Assembly: GCA_021604265.1 (NCBI GenBank)
Contig: BQIY01000169.1
Span: 1 to 5,777 of the forward strand
Length of the DNA: 5,777 bases
Direction: 5' to 3'
Origin: Nitrospirales bacterium
GTDB lineage: Bacteria; Nitrospirota; Nitrospiria; Nitrospirales; UBA8639
Part shown: positions 1 to 5,315 of the stretch, one piece after another
Layout of the letters: every line of letters begins with the position of its first letter
Position numbering within the stretch: the stretch's first letter is position 1
Program-made: the position numbers and the translations under genes
The notes under the pieces: generated by a model
The model's database searches: none
What the model saw: only the letters and a program-made list of their open reading frames with translations
What the model was told of the DNA's origin: nothing

Positions 1-361
1 GTTGCCGTTTCTTGCCAGCCAGTTCCACACGACACCAATTTGGTAGGAAAGCTATAGAGTGTAGCAAAACTGCTGCACGATTCCATGCACAAGATAAGGT
101 AGCTCTTCATTGATTAATCCACTAGGTATAGATATACCAGAACTTCGAGAACATAAATTTACCAAATTTGAACCGCTTCCTTTCACGTCTTTGCACTTCT
201 TCATAGTCTTACTCACAAAGCAGGAAAACTCATGACCGGGAAGATCTGGTGGAGGAAAAGAGAACCGAGTTAGGCGGCAATGTAGCCGGTGAATGAAGGC
301 ATGGACGCATCCCTTTTTGGTACAAGTACTGTGTCCATGAGTGCTTCCAATTTAACCATGA
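1..361. other. AT-rich stretch with no recognisable gene
   Basis: I see no supportable gene, RNA or promoter here. The sequence is visibly AT-richer than the genes to the right. On the minus strand a frame without a start stays open from about 350 down to a TAG at 54-52, but its translation resembles no family I know, and neighbouring frames are also open for 60-80 codons, as expected of decayed coding DNA. It may be the eroded downstream part of the VOC remnant at 362-606, or unrelated intergenic sequence. Confidence 0.5.
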
Positions 362-448
362 CCAATTGTCCGCTTTGGCCGGAAGGAGATCTTCCGACAA
401 AGGTGATGCCAATTGAGATGAAAAGTTCATTCCCTCGATGAGTCTTAG
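362..448 (-). repeat. Left copy of an 87-nt inverted repeat
   Basis: Read on the minus strand, this segment aligns without gaps to plus-strand 2529-2615 at about 70% identity by hand count (61 of 87). The core is better conserved, including the exact blocks CAATTGGCATCAC (13 nt) and CTCCTTCCGGCCAA (14 nt). The two copies face each other across the glyoxalase-tautomerase-tetR cassette. The shared reading frame gives IGITF and PSGQ in both copies, so the repeat may be a fragment of a duplicated gene and not a transposon end. No target duplication or transposase is associated. Confidence 0.7.
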
Positions 449-606
449 GCTCTATTATCGTAAGGTCTCCTTCCGGTGTCTCTAGTCGGGAATAACCAAT
501 CGATCTCAAAGCTCGGCGTATCGCGATAGTATTCTTGCGCCTGCACGAGATTAGCTACTGGTAACTCATGTACGGGCTGACTAATAGGTGATAGCTTCTT
601 TTCCAC
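362..606 (-). pseudogene. Remnant of a VOC-superfamily (glyoxalase-like) gene
   Basis: Reading the minus strand from a GTG at 606-604, preceded 11 nt upstream by AAAGGAG (624-618), gives a protein start containing ELPVANLVQAQEYYRD followed by TPSFEIDWLFP. This matches the usual first beta-alpha-beta unit of VOC proteins (P-V-x-D-L-x-x-A-x-x-Y-Y-R-D-x-L-G-F-E-x-x-W). The conserved Leu-Gly of the turn is replaced by Pro-Ser. The frame ends at a TAA at 447-445. A neighbouring frame (509 down to 270) continues with a plausible strand-rich sequence (PEGDLTIIEP, then FISIGITF), so a frameshift near 485-500 is likely. No intact second half with metal ligands is found. The remnant lies just downstream of the intact glyoxalase on the same strand and could once have been the third gene of that operon. 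VOC membership is well supported for the first 40 residues only; the original substrate is unknown and the 3' boundary is a guess. Confidence 0.55.
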
Positions 607-691
607 AAAGACAAATTCTCCTTTAAGAGTCGAGAGCCGTCGTGGTGATTTAGAGAAGAATGAATTATTTCACAAAGGACAGGCAGAACAG

Positions 692-724
692 AAAATGTTA
701 CCGAATACGGCATTCTGTTATATG
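692..724. repeat. Left copy of a 33-nt imperfect direct repeat
   Basis: This segment matches 2492-2524 at 26 of 33 positions by hand count, and the last 22 nt match at 19. The core here is GAATACGGCATTC, a 6-1-6 palindrome with one mismatch; the right copy has the perfect form. The two copies are exactly 1800 bp apart. This copy overlaps the stop codon and last residue of the glyoxalase gene. Because of the palindromic core it also aligns to the right copy in inverted orientation (17 of 21). It could be a protein-binding site, a recombination scar or part of a dispersed repeat; the sequence alone does not decide. Confidence 0.55.
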
Positions 725-1122
725 ACCGTAGATTTCGAAGTAATTGGTCTCTGAATCAGTTCGAGTTCATACCCATCAGGGTCATCAATAAACAGAAAAC
801 GTTCCCCTGTGGGGGTTGCCGTTGGCCCATCTGTAATGAGGATGTTGTTCGTTTTTAACGCGTCGATCGTCGCATTCATATCCTCGACTTCAAATGCCAA
901 ATGAACCAGATCCTCCCCAACCTTCACGGGGCCGCTAGAGGGAAAGCAACAAAGTTCAATGCGTTCATTGCTATTAGGAACCGACAAAAAGGCTAGTTGT
1001 GATCCTCGAGGTGAAACGCTCTGCGCGACGATTTCAAGCTCAAAGAGGCTCTGATAAAATGCTAAGGTTTGTTCCATATCACTGACACGCATTCGAGTAT
1101 GGAGGAATTTCTTGACTTGCAC
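718..1122 (-). CDS. Glyoxalase I-like VOC protein (putative lactoylglutathione lyase)
   Basis: This 134-residue protein has the two beta-alpha-beta-beta-beta modules of the VOC fold and nearly the same length as E. coli GloA (135). The four metal ligands of glyoxalase I are all present: His8 in LHTRMRV, Glu56 in RIELC, His74 in LVHLAFEV and Glu121 in YELELIQ, plus the family signature DDPDGYELELI near the C terminus. The family isomerises the methylglyoxal-glutathione hemithioacetal to S-lactoylglutathione in the cytoplasm using Ni2+/Zn2+. Activity on another thiol adduct or small electrophile is equally possible, so no gene symbol is given. The start is GTG, with AAAGG 8 nt upstream. It lies 76 nt downstream of the tautomerase gene on the same strand and is probably cotranscribed with it from the TetR-controlled promoter, with a strong hairpin between the two. 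The C-terminal tail (PITSKSTVI) extends past the fold and ends inside a repeat. Confidence 0.85.
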   Translation of the reverse strand: MQVKKFLHTRMRVSDMEQTLAFYQSLFELEIVAQSVSPRGSQLAFLSVPNSNERIELCCFPSSGPVKVGEDLVHLAFEVEDMNATIDALKTNNILITDGPTATPTGERFLFIDDPDGYELELIQRPITSKSTVI

Positions 1123-1155
1123 GGTCGTGGCCTTTCTTCATTTGCGACCTCTTTG

Positions 1156-1191
1156 GAGGCTCGCGAGCTACGACGTAGTCTCGCGAGCCTC
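1156..1191. repeat. Strong intercistronic hairpin
   Basis: The arms GAGGCTCGCGAG (1156-1167) and CTCGCGAGCCTC (1180-1191) are perfectly complementary over 12 bp. The intervening bases add four more pairs, CTAC (1168-1171) with GTAG (1175-1178), leaving a GAC loop and one bulged T at 1179. Neither side is followed by a run of T, so it is not a typical intrinsic terminator in either direction. It sits between the tautomerase stop and the glyoxalase start, where it could stabilise mRNA, cause partial attenuation, or be a REP-like element. Confidence 0.8.
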
Positions 1192-1198
1192 TGCCTCG

Positions 1199-1615
1199 TT
1201 AGCCCTTCGAGATTGCCTCTCCCAACTGTTCGTTGGTCATCGCTTGACCATCGAAATTCCAGGCACCATCTACGGCATGTACGACATTGATATAAATGTT
1301 GTCTCGAGGTTGTGTGCCACCCGACAATTCCTGAATAATGTCGGTGGCGTCCTTGAAAAACCCTTCTTGAATCTCTCGGCTATTAAATGCAAACGCCGGG
1401 ACTTTCCATTCAACCCAGGCTCCGGAAAACTCTTGTCCGCCTGAGAAGGTGGATTCCTTGGCTAGCACCTGAACATGGGCGGTGACATTTGGGGTCATTA
1501 CCTTATTTCCGGTGAGCCCATGCCATTTAAGCATGGCATCTGTGAGTCGGGCGATCGCTTGTTTTTCGGTTCCTACTGGTAAAACACCTTCAGTCAATGT
1601 CAGTGTCAGAGGCAT
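1199..1615 (-). CDS. Tautomerase-family protein with N-terminal proline
   Basis: This is a 138-residue protein beginning Met-Pro; removal of Met would expose Pro-1, the catalytic base of the 4-oxalocrotonate tautomerase superfamily. The length fits the double-module members of about 130-150 residues (cis-CaaD/MSAD-like) better than the 60-residue 4-OT subunits. The C-terminal segment NIYINVVHAVDGAWNFDGQ (residues about 106-124) resembles the second beta strand and tail of such proteins. Superfamily members interconvert keto and enol forms, or hydrate or decarboxylate small unsaturated acids; the substrate cannot be read from the sequence. The ATG start has a strong site, AAAGGAG, 6 nt upstream. 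It is the first gene of the minus-strand unit, divergent from the tetR gene, and its promoter is covered by three operators. Pairing with a glyoxalase suggests a role in handling reactive carbonyl or electrophilic compounds, which is inference. Confidence 0.7.
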   Translation of the reverse strand: MPLTLTLTEGVLPVGTEKQAIARLTDAMLKWHGLTGNKVMTPNVTAHVQVLAKESTFSGGQEFSGAWVEWKVPAFAFNSREIQEGFFKDATDIIQELSGGTQPRDNIYINVVHAVDGAWNFDGQAMTNEQLGEAISKG

Positions 1616-1664
1616 GACGATCTCCTTTCAAGTTGGGTTATGGTTGTGGATGTAGATTTGTAAT

Positions 1665-1736
1665 ATAACGATCGTTATCTATTAGAGTATGATATAGTGA
1701 TCGTTATTTTGTCAACTATGAAATAACGATCGCTAT
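1665..1736. promoter_or_regulatory. Array of three TetR-type operators at 29-bp spacing
   Basis: There are three 14-bp sites. O1 at 1665-1678, ATAACGATCGTTAT, is a perfect palindrome. O2 at 1694-1707, ATAGTGATCGTTAT, differs at two positions. O3 at 1723-1736, ATAACGATCGCTAT, differs at one. Their starts are 29 bp apart in both intervals. All three keep the GATCG centre. The position, between a TetR-family gene and its divergent neighbour, and the symmetry make them the likely binding sites of the TetR protein. O2 lies in the spacer of the tautomerase promoter, O1 covers its likely start point, and O3 ends 4 nt short of the tetR ribosome site, so both directions could be repressed. Confidence 0.85.
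1686..1715 (-). promoter_or_regulatory. Likely promoter of the tautomerase-glyoxalase operon
   Basis: On the minus strand a consensus -35 box TTGACA (1715-1710) is followed after 18 bp by CATACT (1691-1686), a 4 of 6 match to the -10 consensus. Transcription would begin near 1679, leaving a leader of about 65 nt before the tautomerase ATG. Operator O2 fills the spacer and O1 sits over the start point. A plus-strand -10-like box TATGAT (1688-1693) overlaps it and could serve tetR, with only a weak -35 (ATAACG, 1665-1670) 17 bp upstream. Confidence 0.55.
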
Positions 1737-1752
1737 AAAAAGGAGATGGCCG

Positions 1753-2358
1753 ATGCGCTATAAGGCTGGTCAGAAAGAAGCTACACGACAAAAAATGCTG
1801 AAGGCCGTAGGCCGTGGCTTTCGAAAGAATGGGTATGCGGGTACCGGGGTCGATGGGCTCGCCAAGGCGGCCGGCGTAACGTCGGGTGCCTTTTATGCGC
1901 ACTTTGGCTCAAAAGATGAGGCTTTCGATGCGGCACTGGCCGCGGGGCTTGATGAAGTCATCGAAGCCGTGCCTCGGTATCAACGCGAACATGGAGCCGA
2001 CTGGGTGAAGACGTTCGTAGACTACTACTTAGGAAGGCGGCACCGGAGCGATCTGGCCTGCGGTTGTGCTATGGCAGCTCTGACGGGTGAAGTCGTGAGG
2101 TCTGGCCCACAAGTGCATGCAGCCTTTGAAAAGAAAATGAGGCTGATTGCTCATCTTGTGGCATGTGGCCTCGCAGGTTCCTCGGACGAGGATTGTCGCA
2201 CACGAGCCTGGGCTATGCTCAGTGTGCTCATTGGTGGCCTCACCGTTTCGCGGGCTATGAAGAGCGTGACCATTGCCGATGAAGTCGCTGTAGCTGTTAA
2301 AGCGACGGCACTTAAGGCTGCGGGCCGTACACGATCGACGATGCCAGCAGAACCGTAG
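1753..2358 (+). CDS. TetR/AcrR-family transcriptional repressor
   Basis: This is a 201-residue protein of normal length for the family. Residues about 10-58 form the TetR DNA-binding domain: a first helix (KEATRQKMLKAVGRGFRKNG), then a helix-turn-helix with the hallmark VDGLAKAAGVTSGAFYAHF and SKDEAF. The rest is an all-helical ligand and dimerisation domain containing DLACGCAMAALTGEV, a Gly-Cys-x-x-Ala-Ala-Leu pattern shared with many TetR proteins. Cysteines are at 103, 105, 138 and 148. The start is ATG with AGGAG 7 nt upstream. The gene is divergent from the tautomerase-glyoxalase pair, and the gap holds three matching palindromes, so autorepression and repression of that pair are expected. 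By analogy with NemR, which controls nemA-gloA in E. coli, the signal could be a reactive electrophile sensed through ligand or cysteine, but this is inference. The gene is GC-richer than the sequence after it. Confidence 0.92.
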   Translation: MRYKAGQKEATRQKMLKAVGRGFRKNGYAGTGVDGLAKAAGVTSGAFYAHFGSKDEAFDAALAAGLDEVIEAVPRYQREHGADWVKTFVDYYLGRRHRSDLACGCAMAALTGEVVRSGPQVHAAFEKKMRLIAHLVACGLAGSSDEDCRTRAWAMLSVLIGGLTVSRAMKSVTIADEVAVAVKATALKAAGRTRSTMPAEP

Positions 2359-2491
2359 TTTTGAGCTACCTCAAACAAGGGGAGTCGAAGTTTCTCTTGT
2401 ACCCATAAGACCGTGATTCAGGTCGCTTAGAGTATAATTCTACAGCAGTAGTATCCTGTCTTAATGAATGAACGGCTCGTTCTTTGAGTGT

Positions 2492-2524
2492 AAAATGCAA
2501 TTGAATACGGTATTCCGTTACATG
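2492..2524. repeat. Right copy of the 33-nt direct repeat
   Basis: This is the partner of 692-724. It contains the perfect palindrome GAATACGGTATTC (2503-2515: GAATAC, G, GTATTC) and an overlapping ACGG/CCGT pair. It lies 133 nt after the tetR stop, directly before the right copy of the longer inverted repeat. In the left flank the same two elements are about 245 nt further apart, so the right flank looks like a shortened version, or the left one like an interrupted version. Confidence 0.55.
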
Positions 2525-2528
2525 GAAT

Positions 2529-2615
2529 TTAAGGTTTAGAGAAGGAAATGACTTTTCTTGCCAATTGGCATCACTTTTTTCAGGAGGCCTCCTTCCGGCC
2601 AAGAGAGGATATTGG
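2529..2615 (+). repeat. Right copy of the 87-nt inverted repeat
   Basis: This plus-strand segment matches the minus strand of 448-362 at about 70%, with the 13- and 14-nt exact blocks at 2562-2574 and 2589-2602. In the common frame the right copy has an in-frame stop (TGA) near its start and reads LFLPIGITFFRRPPSGQ against LFISIGITFVGRSPSGQ on the left. Similarity in one frame suggests both derive from a coding sequence, now broken here. No family was recognised. Confidence 0.7.
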
Positions 2616-3082
2616 TTCGTGTTTTTCTGAAGGTCGACTATGCGGAGTGAGTTCAATTGGTTAAAGTGACACCAGTTCTGCTTGAAAAATCCGGCAGTGA
2701 TATTAAAGCCCCGAAATGGTTCCTCATCCTTACGATGAGCGAGCACGGTCGCACGAAGACAAAAGGTCATCTTCGAGAAAACCTTCTCAGTTTGACACCG
2801 AAAAACCTCTTTGATACGCTCGGTATCTGCTTGACGCCCTCCGAAATCCATTGATCCTTTGTGTTTTGAATACTCTTTAAGAGACATCTGGGTGTCGTCA
2901 TCCTGGTGGATGGCTATGGAAAAGAACGGGGTCTGTCGAGTTGAGCCGTTGTCGAGTATTTGGAAGTCAGGATAGGAGCCGACAATCTGTTAGGATGGCT
3001 TTTTCAAGTGTCATTGATGTCCGTATGTCATCAGTGATGAATGGGTACGACATAACATGAACGAACTTTTATTAGGATCTCT

Positions 3083-3973
3083 GTGGATATTCAAGATTAT
3101 CTCAAACAACAACAAGAAAAGATTGAGGCATTTTTAACTCAGGTGGTCCCGCCCGGGAATCCCCTGGCGAAAACGCTCTATGAGTCTATGCAATACAGTC
3201 TGTTGGGCGGAGGGAAGCGTATTCGGCCCATCCTCACGCTTGCCGCAGCAGAAGCCGTTGGGTGCCAAAGCCAGCTCATTATGCCCTATGCGGCGGCACT
3301 TGAACTCATCCATACCTATTCGCTTGTGCACGATGATCTTCCGGCTATGGACAATGATGATTATCGGAGAGGGCGTCCGACCAATCACAAAGTCTACGGA
3401 GATGGTCTGGCCATTTTGGCAGGCGATGCGTTGCTGACGATGGCGTTTGAATTGTGCAGCCAGCCTTCTGCGGAATCCGGGATTCCGCCAGATAGACAGG
3501 TCAACGTGATGTATGAACTAGCTGTTGGAGCCGGTCACGATGGCATGGTGGGTGGACAGGTCATGGATATTCAGGCGGAAAATCAGGATATCGATCTCAT
3601 CACGCTACAAACGATTCACAATTATAAAACCGGAAAACTGATTCGGGCTGCGGTGCGTATTGGCAGTCTGTTGGGTGGGGCGACGCAGGTTCAATTAGAG
3701 AATCTGACGGGCTATGCGGAAGATATTGGTCTGGCCTTTCAAATTGCGGACGATGTGCTCAATATGACTGGAACACGGGAAGAGCTCGGGAAGGATGCGG
3801 GGACTGATGCCAAGCGCGGGAAGAAAACCTACCCCTCGTTTTATGGAATTGATGGCGCGCGGGAGTTGGCGGAGGACTGTATCAGCCGTGCATTGCGACG
3901 ATTGGATGATTTTGATGATCGAGCCGATCCTCTTCGAGCGTTGGCGAACTATGTGGTTCATCGACGAAATTAG
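3083..3973 (+). CDS. Polyprenyl synthetase, probably farnesyl diphosphate synthase
   Basis: This 296-residue protein matches bacterial IspA-type synthases (about 297-300) end to end. The motifs are in order: GGGKRIRP (42-49), which binds isopentenyl diphosphate; the first aspartate-rich motif DDLPAMD (84-90), followed by NDDYRRGRPTNH; GGQVMD (157-162); YKTGK (181-185); and the second aspartate-rich region FQIADDVLN (219-227), followed by Lys237 and Lys244. The aromatic Tyr79 five residues before the first motif, with the two-residue insert in it, is typical of bacterial farnesyl synthases, so C15 product is likeliest; a geranylgeranyl product cannot be excluded. It condenses isopentenyl diphosphate with allylic diphosphates in the cytoplasm. 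The third acidic residue of the second motif is Asn227, a variation I believe occurs in the family. The start is GTG, with AGGA 5 nt upstream. It would supply precursor to the hopanoid and carotenoid genes downstream. Confidence 0.9.
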   Translation: MDIQDYLKQQQEKIEAFLTQVVPPGNPLAKTLYESMQYSLLGGGKRIRPILTLAAAEAVGCQSQLIMPYAAALELIHTYSLVHDDLPAMDNDDYRRGRPTNHKVYGDGLAILAGDALLTMAFELCSQPSAESGIPPDRQVNVMYELAVGAGHDGMVGGQVMDIQAENQDIDLITLQTIHNYKTGKLIRAAVRIGSLLGGATQVQLENLTGYAEDIGLAFQIADDVLNMTGTREELGKDAGTDAKRGKKTYPSFYGIDGARELAEDCISRALRRLDDFDDRADPLRALANYVVHRRN

Positions 3974-4283
3974 AAAAACTGCGTATCTCGTTGCTCGTGC
4001 CTGCGCGCTGTAGCGCTTTCAGTCTTCGTAGCCACTTCGGCGAAGTAGGCCTGGCGCGCAAGCGTGTATCGTATCTCAAGTAAAAACAATATCCAGGAGT
4101 CCTTCCAGCAAAGATACTTCTTGGTATTGTGTTGATACACGGCCATGGCCTATCGGTTGAGATTTACCGCTTCGGCATTCTGATCCATTCGACATGACGC
4201 TTTGTAACGTCCCTGCTACCCCCGACTCTTATGAAAGAAAAACGACTGTTGATGCATGATCCTTTTATCCAAAGGATGTCTTC
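3974..4283. other. Gap between the prenyl synthase and hpnA
   Basis: The first hundred bases hold the hairpin-rich element described separately. The rest carries a 10-bp palindrome GGCCATGGCC (4141-4150) beside GTGTTGATACAC (4129-4140), and no clear sigma-70 promoter. A possible 18-codon leader frame (4231-4287) overlaps the hpnA start by four bases but has no ribosome site. The length of the gap suggests that hpnA is not tightly coupled to the synthase. Confidence 0.5.
3982..4077. repeat. Hairpin-rich repeat-like element
   Basis: The segment is bounded by an 8-bp direct repeat CGTATCTC (3982-3989 and 4070-4077). Inside, TGCGCGC (4002-4008) is complementary to GCGCGCA (4054-4060). A smaller hairpin ACTTC-GGC-GAAGT (4034-4046) is extended by GCC/GGC around one bulged A, and a competing hairpin GCGC-TGTA-GCGC lies at 4005-4016. 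It resembles REP/BIME or MITE-type intergenic elements in layout. It follows the synthase stop by 8 nt, so it may also end or protect that transcript; there is no T run. Confidence 0.5.
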
Positions 4284-5270
4284 GTGAAAGCCCTCGTGAC
4301 GGGAGCAACGGGATTCATTGGTGCGGCTGTGGCTCGTGCGCTTCTGGAAGCTGGGACGGACGTTCGGGTCTTGGTCCGTCATGAGAGCAATCGTAAAAAC
4401 CTGGAAGGCCTGAAGGTTGAGTCTGTTGTCGGAGATCTACAAGATGTCTCTTCGCTTCGCCGGGCGCTCGATGGTTGCCAGCATTTGTATCATGTTGCGG
4501 CTCATTATGCGTTGTGGGCAAAGAATCCAGAGATCTTTTATCGTGTGAATGTTGATGGGACGAAGCATCTGTTCCAAGCCGCAGGGGATGTCGGGATAGA
4601 GCGAATCGTCTACACCAGTACGATTGGGGCAATTGGCCTTCCTGATGGCGGCGGGATGGGAACGGAGGAGACCCCGGTATCTCTCTCGCAAATGGCTGGA
4701 GATTACAAGCGCTCGAAGTATTTAGCTGAACAGGAAGTGTCGAAAATGGCTAAAGCCGGCCTTCCTGTCGTGATTGTGAATCCCTCCGCTCCTGTCGGAG
4801 AGCGAGATGTGAAGCCGACTCCTACCGGTCAGATCATTGTCGACTTTATGCTGGGCCGCATGTTGGCGTATATCGAAACTGGAATGAACCTGATTGATGT
4901 GAATGATGTGGCTATTGGCCATATCCGGGCCATGGAACGTGGTCGAGTGGGTGAACGCTATATTCTCGGGCACCGCAATCTCACGCTCCGGGAAATCTGT
5001 GACATGTTGAGCCAGCTGACCGGCGTCAGAGCGCCACGCGTCAAACTTCCCTGGCGAGCGGTGCTTCCTTTGGCACATATGAACAAGTGGCTGGCTGATT
5101 ATGTGACACATCACACGCCACGAATTCCGTTAGAAGGCGTGCGTATGGCGAAGTACCATATGCATTATGACTGTACGAAGGCTCTTCGTGAACTTGATCT
5201 TCCGCAAACGCCGATTGAACGCTCGTTGGAACATGCCGTGAAATGGTTTCACATGAACGGCTATGCCTAG
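4284..5270 (+). CDS. hpnA: Hopanoid-associated sugar epimerase HpnA
   Basis: This 328-residue protein of the extended short-chain dehydrogenase/NAD-dependent epimerase family fits the HpnA group along its whole length. It opens with the Rossmann motif TGATGFIG (6-13); Asp51 in VVGDLQD would contact the adenine; NVDGT is at 89-93; the active site has YTST (110-113) and Tyr141-x-x-x-Lys145 (YKRSK); NPSAPVGERDVKPTPTG follows, a segment characteristic of HpnA. HpnA is named for its recurrent presence in hopanoid gene clusters; a role in modifying the sugar-derived side chain is presumed and the exact reaction is not established. The start is GTG with AAAGGATG 5 nt upstream. The next gene begins 45 nt after the stop, in the same direction and in the same reading phase, suggesting one operon. 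The position after a prenyl diphosphate synthase fits a hopanoid locus. Confidence 0.9.
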   Translation: MKALVTGATGFIGAAVARALLEAGTDVRVLVRHESNRKNLEGLKVESVVGDLQDVSSLRRALDGCQHLYHVAAHYALWAKNPEIFYRVNVDGTKHLFQAAGDVGIERIVYTSTIGAIGLPDGGGMGTEETPVSLSQMAGDYKRSKYLAEQEVSKMAKAGLPVVIVNPSAPVGERDVKPTPTGQIIVDFMLGRMLAYIETGMNLIDVNDVAIGHIRAMERGRVGERYILGHRNLTLREICDMLSQLTGVRAPRVKLPWRAVLPLAHMNKWLADYVTHHTPRIPLEGVRMAKYHMHYDCTKALRELDLPQTPIERSLEHAVKWFHMNGYA

Positions 5271-5315
5271 ATACCGTGTTCGTTCCCATCCCTCATCTTC
5301 TTTGCCGCTGGTTCT

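Larger units (their letters stand above)
2359..3082. other. Intergenic region without a convincing gene
   Basis: This stretch between tetR and the prenyl synthase holds the right copies of the two repeats (2492-2524 and 2529-2615) and otherwise no gene I can support. A short AT-rich hairpin, TTTGAG-ctac-CTCAAA (2360-2375), follows tetR without a T run. A 173-codon minus-strand frame (2887-2366) has unremarkable composition and no family resemblance, and it reads through both repeats, so I regard it as chance or decayed. Just upstream of the synthase a weak stem, AGCC (2978-2981 region) with GGCT (2997-3000), precedes five T residues. Composition is lower in GC than the flanking genes. Confidence 0.55.

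Noticed and set aside
270..509. A 79-codon minus-strand frame as an independent gene
   Set aside because: It starts at TTG inside the VOC-like segment of another frame and reads best as the frameshifted continuation of that remnant.
1709..1738. A plus-strand promoter TTGTCA with CTATAA 18 bp later for tetR
   Set aside because: Transcription would start at about 1745, inside or past the ribosome site, leaving no usable leader.
2360..2375. TTTGAG-ctac-CTCAAA hairpin as the tetR terminator
   Set aside because: The stem is short and AT-rich and is not followed by a T run.
2657..2854. A 65-codon plus-strand frame in the same gap
   Set aside because: It overlaps the previous frame on the other strand, lacks a clear ribosome site and resembles no family.
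2366..2887. A 173-codon minus-strand open frame downstream of tetR
   Set aside because: It has no recognisable domain, only a weak ribosome site, runs through both repeats, and its matching frame in the left repeat copy contains a stop; chance or decayed DNA is likelier.
2978..3005. AGCC/GGCT stem followed by five T as an intrinsic terminator
   Set aside because: Only four strong pairs with a long imperfect interior, and no convincing gene upstream for it to end.
4231..4287. An 18-residue leader peptide (MKEKRLLMHDPFIQRMSS) overlapping the hpnA start by GTGA
   Set aside because: The overlap would suit translational coupling, but no Shine-Dalgarno sequence precedes its ATG and hpnA has its own good one.
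4315..4691. Long minus-strand frames inside hpnA
   Set aside because: They lie opposite a well-conserved gene and are shadows of its codon pattern.
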